A DNA stretch of 64,000 nucleotides. It comes from Arthrobacter sp. V1I7 (GTDB lineage Bacteria > Actinomycetota > Actinomycetes > Actinomycetales > Micrococcaceae). Shown piece by piece: positions 26,301 to 34,491 of the stretch. The stretch is taken from NCBI RefSeq assembly GCF_030817015.1, contig NZ_JAUSYS010000002.1, forward strand, positions 1 to 64,000. The letters run 5' to 3'. Within the stretch, counting starts at the first letter, position 1. Every line of letters starts with the position of its first letter. The notes below the pieces were generated by a model. That model saw only the letters and a list, made by a program, of their open reading frames with translations. It was not told where the DNA came from and made no database searches. The position numbers were made by a program, and so were the translations under genes.

Positions 26301-28881
26301 GCCCATGGTTGTCGTCCCGAACCACATGCTGGAGCAGTTCACCCGCGAGTGGCTGGAACTGTACCCGCAGGCCCGCCTGCTCTCGGCCGGCAGTGATGAC
26401 ATCAAGACCAACAGCGGAGACCTGACCGCGCGCCGGCAGTTCGTCGCCCGCGCCGCGGCGAACGACTGGGACGGCATCATCATGACCCAGCAAGCCTTCA
26501 AGAGCATCGGCGTGAAAGCCGAAACCATTGAGGCCTACCAGGAGTCGATCATCGCCGACGTCCGGCAGACCATCGTCAACGCCCAGGCCGAAGGCGAAGA
26601 CCGGACCACGGTGAAGAAGCTTGAAACCAAGCTCCAGGCCGAAGAAGAGCGCATGAAGAAGCTCATGGACACCGCACCGGACCTTGGACTGACATTCGAG
26701 GACACCGGGGTGGACTACCTGTTCGTGGACGAAGCGCACGACTACAAGAACCTCCGCACAGTCACCAATATCAAGGGCGCAGAAATTGCCGGGTCCATCC
26801 GGGCCACCGACATGCACCTGAAGCTCGAATACCTGCGCAGCACCCACGGGGAACGCGTCGTCACGATGGCCACCGGCACACCGATTGCCAACTCCATCAC
26901 CGAAGCCCACGTCATGCAGCGCTACCTGCGCCCGGACCTGCTCCAGGCCGCGGGTGTGGAGAACTTCGACGTCTGGGGGGCAACGTTCGGGGAAACCGTC
27001 ACCGCCATCGAGATGGACGCCGGAGGCCGGCTGAAGAACAAGCCGCGCTTTGCGAAGTTCAAGAACGTCCCAGAGATGCTGCGGTCCTTCCACGTCTTCG
27101 CGGACGTGAAGCTCTCCGAAGACCTGAATCTGAAAACCCCGGACCTCGCCCGCCGGCCCGGCGACGGGGAACGGCAGCCGGAACTGGTACTGATCCCGCA
27201 GCCGCCCGAACTGGCCGAATACATGAAGGGCCTCGCGGACCGGCTGGACTCCCTCTCCGGCTGGGCAGAGAAGGGCGCGGACAATGCCCTCAGTGTCTAC
27301 AACGACGGACGCAAAGCCGCGCTGGACCTGCGCATGGTCGGCATCGAACCCGAATCCGCGACCAAACTGGACCAGGTTGTCGCCAAGACCCTGAAAGTCT
27401 GGGAAGAGAACCGGGAGAACGAATACGAAACCAGCTTCGAATCCGGCACCCTCTCGGCCAACAAGGGCGCCCTGCAGATCATCTTCTGTGACCTCAGCAC
27501 GCCTTCGAAGAACACCGGACCCGACGGCAAACCGGTCTGGACGGCCTACCAGCAGATCAAGGACCAGCTCGTCGCCGGCGGCATCCAGGCGGAGCAGATC
27601 CGGTTCATCCAGGACTCACCCAAGCCCGAGCAGAAAGCCCAGCTCTTCGCCCAATGCCGCACCGGGGAAGTAGACGTGCTGATCGGCTCCACCGCCATGA
27701 TGGGAACCGGCACCAACGTCCAGCTCCGCGCCAAAGCGATCCACCACGTCACGTGTCCCTGGCGACCGGCTGACCTGACCCAGCGCGACGGACGCATCAT
27801 CCGCCAAGGCAACGCCAACGCGGAGGTCCACAACTTCCAGTACGCCACCGTCGGCAGCTACGACAGTGCCGTCTGGGACGGGATCCAGCGCAAGGCCACC
27901 ATGATCCAGCAGGTTCTCCGCGGACGCCTCGACATCCGCGAGATCGAGGACGTTGGAGACCTTGCCCTCAACGCCGCACAGATCAAAGCAGCGACCAGCG
28001 GCAACCCACTGGTGATGGACAAGATCGAGGCCGACGCCGCCCGGACCAAACTCGAACGACTCAAACGCGCCCACGAGAAAGGACAGAGCACCCTCTCCTG
28101 GACCAGAGCCGCGGCCGAAACCAGCATCACCAAAGCCGAAAGCAAGCTGCCCGCATTGCAGGCGGCACTCCCGCGCATCACCCCGACCGCAGGGGAGGCC
28201 TTCACCGCCACCATCGACGGCAAGAGCTACACCAAACGCCCGGAAGCCGTCGCGGCCATCTCTGAATGGGTCCGTACCCACACACCGGAATACGGAAACT
28301 ACTACCGCCAAAAACAGGACCACGGCACGATGGCTACCCTCGGCGGCCACGAGCTGCAGGTCCGCAACGCGGCCGACGACTCCCGCCTCGGCTCCTACCA
28401 GGACCTCGCCGTCACCATCAAAGACGTGCCCGCACCACCGCTTGTCTTTACCCGACTGGAGCTGCTGGAAGGAAGCGTCGGCATCATCACCCGGCTGGAG
28501 AACAAAGTGGCAGGCCTTCCTGACTACGAGGCCCAGCTGCGCCAAACCATCACGGAAAAACAGGCGGTGCTTTCCGACGTCGAGAGCCAGGCCGGAAAAC
28601 CGTTCAAGTACGAGGACAAACTCGTCACCGCACGTGCGAAGTGCGCGGAACTGGACGAAAAACTAAAAGCCTCCATCGAACCTCCCAAGCCAGCGCCGGA
28701 AACCGCGGCTTCGGCCCCCGAGGCGGACGTGGACCCGGCCGTTGCGCGACTGCGCAGACTGCAAGCCGCAAGCTTCCCGGTAGCCCCCAGGAACACCCGC
28801 CCGACTCAGACACACCCGACGCCGCAAGGACCCAGCGGACCCGCTCACGACCACTCACGCGACAGCAGCTTCGAGAGATAG
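23377..28881 (+). CDS. Giant N6-adenine methylase / SF2 helicase
   Basis: This 1834-residue fusion joins a DNA methyltransferase fold (motif I VLEPGSGAGTF at about 262, motif IV GNVPF at about 324) to a DEAD/SNF2-type helicase (GAGKT 953-957, DEAH 1118-1121, QRDGRIIRQG 1469-1478) with a coiled-coil-rich tail. Phage P1 DarB and plasmid or ICE relatives have the same layout and protect incoming DNA from restriction; that role is inferred here. The frame reads without stop from 23377, but residues about 30-130 are Gly/Arg/Asp-rich and lie opposite a second coding frame (23459-23770), so the N-terminus may be dual-coded or the true start may lie later (for example GTG 23806). Confidence 0.85.
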   Translation: MAPRKSKNHIEGQLSLESLWAEPEEVVNERARQTRHGNYEESRPGELRADSGPRDTLFDFGGGDPAGDLGPQRTADTNQGIGTAAGVHRAGEHGQAPGTRDGVPGDDLRQPSRGAGGDGADLRGPGGRGELEAEPQPEPAAVAVAGRFRPASQTDLAPSGQKARFAANVEAIRIVRELEDQQRPATEAEQRSLARWSSWGAVPQLFDKAEWAAERAQLQEVLSDREYAAASRTTTNAYYTDAALVKEIWSAVDRLGFTGGEVLEPGSGAGTFIGFAPEGARMTGVELDPLTASISRGLYPDATIRSESFADTPIKTNSFDLAVGNVPFSKNTLYDKTHNADSRHSMHNHFILKSLTAVKPGGYVAVLTSSFTMDATNPTSRREMSAMADLVGAVRLPTGAHRRAAGTEALTDLLLLRKREPGREPAYTDWEKVGPVIIDGRNVKINNYFDLNPQNVLGQITVGNGMYGEETVSVKADDLAAVPQLLARRLDAVVQEALDRGLNHAPAEPAPGKTPAALLPSTGQQWDGTITAQQDGTFTVARAGEQVPFPVPKAHAAELSDLLGMRDGARALLEMEASDSEDTPAMSAHRTALADQYTAYAAKYGPLNRFTESVRTDKETGENIITRRAAPAVRILRQTDPFGTLPPALERFNEETQTAAPAALLQHRQVVARKPLMGADTVDEALAIALDTYGAPELEQIADLLGVTEGEAREQLGTLVFDDPETGKLVTAPEYLSGNVRTKLDAARAAAAEDERLSVNVTALEEVQPPRVGMEDVEARIGAVWISPEEHQRFVQDILADPNASVTSVGSGIWRVKANRGTVRSTNEWGTGRRPAPDLLQSILEQKSIQVEDKNEDGKPVANLEETEAAQEKAEALQERFAEWVWEDPERASRLIDEYNRRFNSLALRDYTKEGGRLTLPGLAKSFTPHPHQRTAVARIISEPAVGLFHEVGAGKTAEMVIGAMELKRLGMASKPMVVVPNHMLEQFTREWLELYPQARLLSAGSDDIKTNSGDLTARRQFVARAAANDWDGIIMTQQAFKSIGVKAETIEAYQESIIADVRQTIVNAQAEGEDRTTVKKLETKLQAEEERMKKLMDTAPDLGLTFEDTGVDYLFVDEAHDYKNLRTVTNIKGAEIAGSIRATDMHLKLEYLRSTHGERVVTMATGTPIANSITEAHVMQRYLRPDLLQAAGVENFDVWGATFGETVTAIEMDAGGRLKNKPRFAKFKNVPEMLRSFHVFADVKLSEDLNLKTPDLARRPGDGERQPELVLIPQPPELAEYMKGLADRLDSLSGWAEKGADNALSVYNDGRKAALDLRMVGIEPESATKLDQVVAKTLKVWEENRENEYETSFESGTLSANKGALQIIFCDLSTPSKNTGPDGKPVWTAYQQIKDQLVAGGIQAEQIRFIQDSPKPEQKAQLFAQCRTGEVDVLIGSTAMMGTGTNVQLRAKAIHHVTCPWRPADLTQRDGRIIRQGNANAEVHNFQYATVGSYDSAVWDGIQRKATMIQQVLRGRLDIREIEDVGDLALNAAQIKAATSGNPLVMDKIEADAARTKLERLKRAHEKGQSTLSWTRAAAETSITKAESKLPALQAALPRITPTAGEAFTATIDGKSYTKRPEAVAAISEWVRTHTPEYGNYYRQKQDHGTMATLGGHELQVRNAADDSRLGSYQDLAVTIKDVPAPPLVFTRLELLEGSVGIITRLENKVAGLPDYEAQLRQTITEKQAVLSDVESQAGKPFKYEDKLVTARAKCAELDEKLKASIEPPKPAPETAASAPEADVDPAVARLRRLQAASFPVAPRNTRPTQTHPTPQGPSGPAHDHSRDSSFER
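23459..23770 (+). CDS. Small protein in overlapping frame
   Basis: This 103-residue protein is encoded in a frame shifted relative to the giant helicase gene. It looks genuine: its codons have strongly GC-biased third positions while the other frame does not, and a GAAGAGG ribosome binding site lies seven bases before the ATG. The sequence has a well-formed helical core (HFSTLGEEIQQAIWDLSEQL, then YIGLANMAKLQAREMVYQEM) and an acidic tail. It resembles small plasmid proteins found beside transfer genes, but I cannot name a family. Confidence 0.7.
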   Translation: MNEHGRHAMETMKNHDPESFAQIADPETHFSTLGEEIQQAIWDLSEQLTPTRGSEPPLEYIGLANMAKLQAREMVYQEMIYASLPAEPEEMEPTYGAQEDEEN

Positions 28882-28953
28882 CGAGAGGTGAGCGGACCCG
28901 GACTACCAGTAGACAGTGCAGGCAAGAGGGCAGGCGTATCTAGACGGAGCCCA

Positions 28954-29376
28954 TTAGGGCACGTAAAACTCACGAGGTTCACTGGCTTGTACCGAGAGCG
29001 CTCCACCCGGTCCGTTGCCGCCCACCGTGTGCGCGTATGGCACGCCGGATCCGTGATTCCTGCCTGCGCAGGCGCATTCACATAGCCATACATTCTCCGG
29101 ATTGCCGCGGTCCCAGCACTGCTTGACGCACTTGTCGACGCCGCCGTGCTGGATGACCTTGACCCGCCCGTAGCGCTCAACCAGCCCTAGAGTGACCTCA
29201 TTCGTGTGAGGTCGCGATACGGACCAGACTCCACGGTTGTACTCCACCTGGCCCCTGCGTGATGCGTTGAACATGTCACCCAGGATCGTGTAGCCAGCGC
29301 CCTTGCCCTCGTACGGCAGATTTTGAATCTCGGTCCGAGCGCCAGCAGGTCGGATAACCACCGTTACGTCGATCAT
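28954..29376 (-). CDS. Cysteine-rich hypothetical protein
   Basis: This 140-residue protein carries a cysteine/histidine cluster near the C-terminal half (DKCVKQCWDRGNPENVWLCE, then CACAGRNHGSGV), suggesting a metal-binding knuckle. An N-terminal beta-rich domain (IDVTVVIRPAGARTEIQNL) precedes it. Similar unnamed actinobacterial proteins carry the same NPE...CxCxCxGxNHGSG pattern. There is no membrane span. It is convergent with the helicase gene. The function is unknown. Confidence 0.7.
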   Translation of the reverse strand: MIDVTVVIRPAGARTEIQNLPYEGKGAGYTILGDMFNASRRGQVEYNRGVWSVSRPHTNEVTLGLVERYGRVKVIQHGGVDKCVKQCWDRGNPENVWLCECACAGRNHGSGVPYAHTVGGNGPGGALSVQASEPREFYVP

Positions 29377-29590
29377 GGGTAGAGCGTAGGGCCTGATCTA
29401 TTCACGCAGCGAATCGTGTCGTTCGGGGATCCCCTTCCGGGCACGTAGTGGCTGTGCAGACGACTTTGGACATTTTGTGCAGTTAGCTTCTGAAAGTGAC
29501 AGGTAGCACCGTCTGCTGACGGACGAGACTCCCGCTATGCTCACCAAACTTGCCCGAAGAAACCCCCAGAAATAGCGGAAAAACACCTAT
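29377..29590. other. Intergenic
   Basis: Nothing beyond a short GGGGATCCCC palindrome near 29426 is recognised in this divergent promoter region. Confidence 0.35.
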
Positions 29591-29616
29591 TCATTCAGTT
29601 GAATGATTGGTAAAAT
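29591..29616 (+). promoter_or_regulatory. Palindrome and -10 before glutaredoxin gene
   Basis: A perfect 16-base inverted repeat (TCATTCA-GT-TGAATGA, 29591-29606) lies just before a -10-like TAAAAT (29611-29616). Its position suits a repressor site overlapping the promoter of the glutaredoxin-SSB pair. Confidence 0.5.
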
Positions 29617-29674
29617 GGGAGTAGCAACTAAGCAGTCGAACCTAACTAACGTGATACGAAACCGAGGACTGAAA

Positions 29675-29962
29675 ATGACTCTCACCATCTACACCAAGCC
29701 CGCCGGATGCTTTGGCTGCGCTAAGACCAAGCAGAAATTCGCCGAGGCCGGGATCGACTTCCACGAGGTCGACGTCACCAGCAACCCGGCAGCTTTCGAG
29801 TACATCACCGAAGAGCTCGGCTACTCCCGGGTCCCCGTAGTCGTGTACGACAAGGACGGCACCGAGAACCACTGGTCCGGTCTGAACCCGGGCGGAATCG
29901 AGCAAATCATCGCCATCGAATCCGCCGTCCGCGAAGCCTGGGGAACGGGCGGGGGAGAGTAA
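29675..29962 (+). CDS. Glutaredoxin/NrdH-like redoxin
   Basis: This 95-residue thioredoxin-fold protein has the active site CFGC at residues 12-15 in TIYTKPAGCFGCAKTKQKF, plus the cis-Pro motif GYSRVPVVVYDKDG and a C-terminal helix. NrdH redoxins, which feed electrons to ribonucleotide reductase, commonly have CxxC with Val/Gln or Met/Gln; CFGC is unusual. The frame extends upstream to 29603, but GGACTGAAAATG supports the ATG at 29675. It is three bases from the SSB gene, forming a tight operon. A decayed copy lies at 37.85 kb. Confidence 0.88.
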   Translation: MTLTIYTKPAGCFGCAKTKQKFAEAGIDFHEVDVTSNPAAFEYITEELGYSRVPVVVYDKDGTENHWSGLNPGGIEQIIAIESAVREAWGTGGGE

Positions 29963-29965
29963 TCA

Positions 29966-30502
29966 ATGTCAGGCGATACCAGCATCACAGTGGCCGGCAA
30001 CCTTACTGCCGACCCCGAGCTGCGGTTCACCACAGCCGGCACGGCCGTCGCGAACTTCACCATCGCATCCACGCCCAGGGCGTTCGATAACGAGCGCAAC
30101 GAGTGGGTGGACGGGGAGACTCAGTTTCTGCCTGCGCATATCTGGCGGGGAGCGGCCGAGAACGCCGCAGGGTCCCTGACCAAGGGCACGCGCGTGATCG
30201 CAACGGGTGAATTGAAGTCCCGCAGCTACGAGACAAGGACGGGGGAGAAGCGCACCGTGCTCGAACTCGAAGTCGAAGAGATTGGGCCGTCCCTGCGATA
30301 CGCGGCAGCGGCCGTGCACGGCTCATCCCGCGCATCCGCAGATGCGGCGGAAGAAGAAAGCCGCAGTGAGGAAATCCACCCCGTTGGTCACTTCAGCCTC
30401 AGCGCCCGCGGGTACACCGACGACGACCTGTGGTTTGGCATGGATGCCAACCCCGCCGGGCGCATTAGCACCCGCCCCCAGGACCCCGAACCGGCGTACT
30501 GA
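29966..30502 (+). CDS. ssb: Single-stranded DNA-binding protein
   Basis: This 178-residue SSB has an OB-fold (about residues 1-112): [20 protein letters not shown], then [19 protein letters not shown], then [21 protein letters not shown]. It also has the [20 protein letters not shown] strand. The C-terminal half is acidic and disordered and ends EPAY in place of the usual acidic DDDIPF-type tip, so interaction with host replication partners may be altered. Plasmid-borne SSBs protect single strands during conjugative transfer. Confidence 0.93.
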   Translation: MSGDTSITVAGNLTADPELRFTTAGTAVANFTIASTPRAFDNERNEWVDGETQFLPAHIWRGAAENAAGSLTKGTRVIATGELKSRSYETRTGEKRTVLELEVEEIGPSLRYAAAAVHGSSRASADAAEEESRSEEIHPVGHFSLSARGYTDDDLWFGMDANPAGRISTRPQDPEPAY

Positions 30503-30578
30503 CCACAGTCAGAGCCAGCGGCTACGCTGACTCCAGGAATCGATGCACCGCGCCCTACGAGACACCAAGGAAACCGCT

Positions 30579-31034
30579 ATGACGCATGAAGATGATCTCC
30601 GCAGCTGGGCAAAAGGCTCCTACACTTCCGAGGCCGGAACTGAGCTGCTGCTGCGCGCCTTCGGCGGCCGCTACGCAGCCGTCGGCAACCCCTGGGTCCA
30701 TGCCAGCGGCACATCCACCGAGGGATACATCGAGAACGCCTGGATTGATTTCGAAGCCCTCGGAGAGCACGCCAACAACGGACCCTACTCCGGCGGGGAG
30801 CGGCGATTCCTGCTGCTTGCGGCGTCCCTGGCGGAGAACGTGCCTGTCGTCCTGAGCGAAGTCGTTCCAGGCTTGGACCGGCAGAACCTTGATCTGGTTC
30901 TCGCCGCGATTGCCCACGCCGGCGGCAGCCACCAGCACTCCGATATCCACGAGAACGACGACGGAAGCATGACGCTTCGCCCCGGATACCTCGACAGCCT
31001 CCACCCGTGGCCACGGAGCCTTCGTGCCGTCTAA
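30579..31034 (+). CDS. Hypothetical plasmid protein
   Basis: This 151-residue acidic soluble protein begins MTHEDDLRSWAKGSYTSEAG. Recognisable segments are ELLLRAFGGRYAAVGNPWV, AWIDFEALGEHANNGPYSGG and an HSDIHENDDGSMT region near the end. The ribosome binding site AAGGAAACC favours the ATG at 30579 over the upstream ATG at 30543. The pattern of a conserved helical core (RRFLLLAASLAENVPVVLSE) suggests a plasmid backbone protein without assigned function. Its last codons overlap the next gene by 11 bases, indicating an operon. Confidence 0.75.
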   Translation: MTHEDDLRSWAKGSYTSEAGTELLLRAFGGRYAAVGNPWVHASGTSTEGYIENAWIDFEALGEHANNGPYSGGERRFLLLAASLAENVPVVLSEVVPGLDRQNLDLVLAAIAHAGGSHQHSDIHENDDGSMTLRPGYLDSLHPWPRSLRAV

Positions 31035-31287
31035 AAAGATCGCTGCTTTCACTCCCTACTTCACGGAGGACGAGGCCGGCCGGGTCCGGGCTGCGTTCCT
31101 TGCCGCCGGGCATTTGGAGAGGGACGCGAGCGTATCGGACTTCATCGTTCGAGCGACGATGCGCGAAGTGAAACGACTCGAACGAAAACACAACCAAGGC
31201 AGAAAATGGGAACCGGCGCCGGCCGGATCCCTCCGCCGCGGACAGCGCACCAGGGACGAGCTGCAACACCGGAACGAGGTGGATTGA
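31024..31287 (+). CDS. Small basic DNA-binding-like protein
   Basis: This 87-residue protein starts at GTG inside the previous gene. The sequence PYFTEDEAGRVRAAFLAAGH, then VSDFIVRATMREVKRLERKH, then a basic tail, resembles a ribbon-helix-helix or ParG-like centromere-binding protein. It is a reasonable candidate for the DNA-binding part of a partition or mobilization control system, though no ParA is encoded here. Confidence 0.6.
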   Translation: MPSKKIAAFTPYFTEDEAGRVRAAFLAAGHLERDASVSDFIVRATMREVKRLERKHNQGRKWEPAPAGSLRRGQRTRDELQHRNEVD

Positions 31288-31289
31288 GA

Positions 31290-31580
31290 ATGCCGAAACG
31301 GACAGAGAACTTGAGCGAGGTACCTGCGCCGACAACGGGACCCATGTTCCCCAGGATGCTGACTCTGGAGCAGATTCAGGAGATTCTGAACGTCAAAAGC
31401 GCACTGGTCTATTCGCTCGTTCGCAGCGGCGAGCTTCCCGCCGGGCAGTTCGGTGGACGGGGTGTGTGGCGGGTCCGGGAAAGCGATCTATCGGCCTACA
31501 TCGAAGCTGCGTTCGCGAAGACCGCGGAGCGCATCGCGGCCGGTCAGATCAAGGATGATGACGTCACCGCGGAAGACTAA
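31290..31580 (+). CDS. Helix-turn-helix excisionase-like protein
   Basis: This 96-residue protein carries a MerR/excisionase-type HTH: MLTLEQIQEILNVKSALVYS, then LVRSGELPAGQFGGRGVWRV. The rest is an acidic helical tail. It follows the previous stop by two bases and is the last gene before a very strong hairpin terminator. Plausible roles are plasmid copy control or control of transfer genes, inferred from neighbours. Confidence 0.75.
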   Translation: MPKRTENLSEVPAPTTGPMFPRMLTLEQIQEILNVKSALVYSLVRSGELPAGQFGGRGVWRVRESDLSAYIEAAFAKTAERIAAGQIKDDDVTAED

Positions 31581-31591
31581 AGAGAACACGG

Positions 31592-31638
31592 ATACGACGA
31601 AGGCCGGCACCTCGAAAAGGTGCCGGCCTTCGTCGTAT
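31592..31638. terminator. Long perfect hairpin
   Basis: Two 20-base arms (31592-31611 and 31619-31638) pair perfectly around a 7-base loop, directly after the HTH gene. There is no U tract, but this is the strongest single stem in the window. Confidence 0.85.
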
Positions 31639-31919
31639 CTGCCCACCGGAGCCTCTTGTGGTCTATGGCTGAAAAGAGCCAGCCGCAGCGTCCACCGGCG
31701 GCGGGAGCGGCGTGTCTTGGTCCATGGGAAACGTGGCCGCTGGTGACCGGGCAATGTCCAGGCTGTGCATGATCGCCGGACACCGTGGTGAGTGACGAGT
31801 CCCAAGGATACCTGGCGGTTGTGTGCAGCCGGTCAGCCGGGTCCCGTCGTCCACATGTGTGCGGGAAAAGCAGCGGAGCGATTGGGCTTTTGCCGTGCCC
31901 ATGCGGGCGAGGGGCAACG
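31639..31919. other. Intergenic, nothing recognised
   Basis: I see no gene in this stretch of about 280 bases. It separates the convergent HTH operon and the coiled-coil gene. Confidence 0.35.
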
Positions 31920-32228
31920 CTACTGGGCGCCGTGACTTTCGTCCTCCGTAGTGGCCGCGGCGCTGTCGCCGGTGGCGCGGTTCGCGGCCTTACGGCGACG
32001 CCCTGCAGCGCCGGATTCGAGGCCCAGCTTTTTCAGCTCCTCCGGGCTCCATCCGTCCTTGGTGGCGCGGACGTAGGCGCGCTTGTCTTCACGTTCTGCC
32101 TCGGCGAGCTGTTCCCGCAGGTCGGTGATCCGCTGACGGGTCTTGACCAGTTCGGTCACGGAATCGATGCGTGAGTTCAGGAGTGCTTTGGCCTGGTTAC
32201 GAGTCTGTTCAATGTCGATGGTTGCCAT
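31920..32228 (-). CDS. Coiled-coil hypothetical protein
   Basis: This 102-residue protein has a long amphipathic helix with heptad-like spacing (QAKALLNSRIDSVTELVKTR and RITDLREQLAEAEREDKRAYV) followed by a SAP-like or helical region (ATKDGWSPEELKKLGLESGA) and a basic then acidic tail. It lies beside the candidate oriT and divergent from mobC, a position often taken by accessory relaxosome proteins. The role is inferred. Confidence 0.7.
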   Translation of the reverse strand: MATIDIEQTRNQAKALLNSRIDSVTELVKTRQRITDLREQLAEAEREDKRAYVRATKDGWSPEELKKLGLESGAAGRRRKAANRATGDSAAATTEDESHGAQ

Positions 32229-32239
32229 GCGACCAGCCT

Positions 32240-32473
32240 AGCCCGCCGGTACGACGATTCGGGGCAGCGACCCTGCATGCCGCTGACGGCTGCTTTGCAG
32301 AACTTCCGCCTACGGAAAACCGACGGGCGGAAAGCAGAAAGAGCGGAGCAAGCTGGGAACTTAGCCGGGCTAAGTTCGTGTCGCTCCACGGATTTGCATC
32401 CGGTCAGCGGCAGACTGAAGTCTGGTCCCGGATTTCCGGGTCGCTGCGCTGGCAAAAACGGAAGGCGGGACAC
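32240..32473 (+). other. Candidate origin of transfer (oriT)
   Basis: This non-coding interval just before mobC holds four stem elements: a bulged stem CTGCTTT...TTCCGCC with GGCGGAA..AGCAG (32290-32337); a near-perfect palindrome ACTTAGCC-G-GGCTAAGT with 10-base arms (32357-32377) followed by TCGTGTCGCTCC; CAGACT-GA-AGTCTG (32411-32424); and CCCGG-ATTT-CCGGG (32427-32440). MOB-type origins commonly have an inverted repeat a few bases before the nick site, so the nick probably lies just right of 32377. No nick sequence is recognised with certainty. Confidence 0.6.
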
Positions 32474-32869
32474 GTGAGTGAAAGCAACGGCTTCGCCGGG
32501 TGGAAGTCCCGCCGCCGCCGGGCCAACGTCGACGGCGGCAGGATGCACCGTCACGAGGTCAAGGTCAGCCCAGAAGAAGAAGCTCAGCTTCTCGCCCTCG
32601 CGGAAAAACACCGCGTCACGATACCGAGACTTCTGATCGAAGCGGCGCTCAATGAAGACAGTGAAAGCCCCTCGGAGCGGCGGGACCAGTTCATGCAGCT
32701 GTCGAACCTGCAGCGCCTCATCGGTTCCGTCGCGAACAACGTCAACCAGATCGCCCGGCACGCCAACTCGACAGGGGAAGTGCCGCCCGAAGCGGCAGCA
32801 ACGATCGCCCACGCGAAGTCCGTGATCGTCCGGATCGACCGGCAGCTCGCCGACATGGCCGGCCGGTGA
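32474..32869 (+). CDS. mobC: MobC-like mobilization protein
   Basis: This 131-residue protein has the bacterial mobilisation signature RLIGSVANNVNQIARHANST in its second half and an upstream ribbon-helix-helix-like segment (HRHEVKVSPEEEAQLLALAE). MobC proteins bind oriT and help the relaxase open the strand. GTG 32474 gives the family N-terminus. It is seven bases before the relaxase gene, so they are cotranscribed. Confidence 0.88.
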   Translation: MSESNGFAGWKSRRRRANVDGGRMHRHEVKVSPEEEAQLLALAEKHRVTIPRLLIEAALNEDSESPSERRDQFMQLSNLQRLIGSVANNVNQIARHANSTGEVPPEAAATIAHAKSVIVRIDRQLADMAGR

Positions 32870-32876
32870 ACCTGCC

Positions 32877-34481
32877 GTGATTCCGAACATCACCCAGGGC
32901 GACCGCATGGCGGGCCTGATGATGTACCTCGCTGGCCCGGGACGGGCCAACGAACACGAGGAACCCCACCTTGTCGCCGGCGACTCCGCACTCATGGCCT
33001 GGCACGACGACAACGAACTGAATCGGGACGCGGCCCTGGATATCGCCAACGCCCTGGACCGCGCCCAGCAGTTCTACAAGACCGAGGTGGACGGCGGTCA
33101 CGTCTTCCACTGCTCACTGAGCCTGTCCGCAGAAGAAGGCCAGCTCACCGACGCGCAGTGGGGCGCCATCGCGAATGACTTCATGAAGGACATGGATTTC
33201 ACCGAGGACGGCGGGAAGGCGCCGGCCCGGTGGGTTGCCGTCCGGCACGGGCTGAGCAAGAACGGCAACGACCACATCCACATCGTGGCCAGCATGGTCC
33301 GCGACGACGGCACCAAATGGAACAGCTGGAAGAGCAAATACAAGTCCCAACAGGTCGCCCGGGCCCTGGAGAAAAAGTACGGCCTCAACGAACTCGGGGA
33401 TCTCCGTGCCGAACGCGGATACACGCCCGCGGAACAGGCCAAGGCCGTCCGCCAGGGACTGCCCGAAGTCGAGCGCCACAGCCTCGCACGGACGATACGC
33501 ACCTGCGCAACGGCTTCGACGGATGAAGCAGAGTTCGTCCGCCGCGCACGCCAGGAAGGCCTGCTGGTGCGCCCTCGCTATGCCGCTGGCCGTACCAACG
33601 TCGTGACCGGATACTCCGTGGCCGAACGTCCCCGCAAGGGGGAGCGTGCCGTCTGGTTCGGCGGAAACTCCCTGGGCCGTGACCTCGCCCTGCCCAAGCT
33701 CCGCAGCGACTGGGAAAGCACCCCGGAGTCAGCAACGGCCGCCGTCGAGGAATGGAACGCCGCAGCACGAAACCGCAGGCCGGTAAACCCCGGCCGGGAA
33801 ACGCTGCAGCCCTCGGCCGAGCTATGGAACAAGTACACCCAAGACGTCAGCGCCCTCCGCGAGAAACTGGCTACCACCCCGCACGCTGACCATGCCGCCT
33901 GGGCACAGGCAGCCCGGGAAACATCGGCCGCGTTCGGTGCATGGTCCAAACGCATCGAAGCCACGCCCGGGCCCCTGGCCGATGCCGCCAGGGAACTGTC
34001 CAAATCCGCCCAGCTCCGCCGCTACCCGTCGCGGTCTGCGGTTGCCCTGCCGTCTGCACGCGGTGCCACCATGATCCTGCTTGCGGCGACGTCCAAGAGC
34101 GAACGCGCCGCCTACGCACTGATGTTCCGGCAGCTCGCCCAGACCGCCCGCGCCATCCACGACATGCACAAAGCCACCGATGACCTCCGCCGCGTCCGAG
34201 GCCTCGCAGCCGCCGTCACCGCCGCCAGCAAAGCCGTGGAAGCCAGCGCCACAGCGCACACCATCAGGGCACATCCGGTGACGATGGAAGCGTTGCGCGA
34301 ACAGCACCCAGGAGCCAGTGAAGAAGCCCTCCAGGCACGGCTCATCGCCGAACGCTCACGAGGCGGCTCGCCCGTCCCTACGACACTCACGCGCCCGGAG
34401 AAGACATTGCAGCGAGCCGGGCCAAGCCGTCCGCAAGAACCCACCCGGGACCACAAACCGAATCTAGGCATCGAGCGATAG
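32877..34481 (+). CDS. Relaxase/mobilization nuclease
   Basis: This 534-residue relaxase nicks oriT and leads the strand into the recipient. The N-terminal domain has a histidine triad typical of metal-dependent relaxases (HVFHCSLSLS, His 75 and 78; NDHIHIVASM, His 133 and 135). The extreme N-terminus IPNITQGDRMAGLMMYLAGP carries the single Tyr (YLAGPG) common in actinobacterial plasmid relaxases. The C-terminal region is helical and Ala/Arg-rich. The GTG start is seven bases after mobC. No VirB-type conjugation genes are seen, which suggests mobilization with helper functions. Confidence 0.88.
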   Translation: MIPNITQGDRMAGLMMYLAGPGRANEHEEPHLVAGDSALMAWHDDNELNRDAALDIANALDRAQQFYKTEVDGGHVFHCSLSLSAEEGQLTDAQWGAIANDFMKDMDFTEDGGKAPARWVAVRHGLSKNGNDHIHIVASMVRDDGTKWNSWKSKYKSQQVARALEKKYGLNELGDLRAERGYTPAEQAKAVRQGLPEVERHSLARTIRTCATASTDEAEFVRRARQEGLLVRPRYAAGRTNVVTGYSVAERPRKGERAVWFGGNSLGRDLALPKLRSDWESTPESATAAVEEWNAAARNRRPVNPGRETLQPSAELWNKYTQDVSALREKLATTPHADHAAWAQAARETSAAFGAWSKRIEATPGPLADAARELSKSAQLRRYPSRSAVALPSARGATMILLAATSKSERAAYALMFRQLAQTARAIHDMHKATDDLRRVRGLAAAVTAASKAVEASATAHTIRAHPVTMEALREQHPGASEEALQARLIAERSRGGSPVPTTLTRPEKTLQRAGPSRPQEPTRDHKPNLGIER

Positions 34482-34491
34482 GGGAAAGAGC

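Noticed and set aside
25051..27093. Very long open frame on the minus strand opposite the methylase-helicase
   Set aside because: Gly/Val/Phe-rich antisense composition typical of high-GC codon bias; the plus-strand protein has clear motifs across the same DNA.
18577..29430. Recurring GAGGATCCCT / GGGGATCCCC palindromes (about 18577, 20336, 22264, 29426)
   Set aside because: Short BamHI-type palindromes without fixed surroundings; may be chance or weak terminators, not enough for a repeat family.
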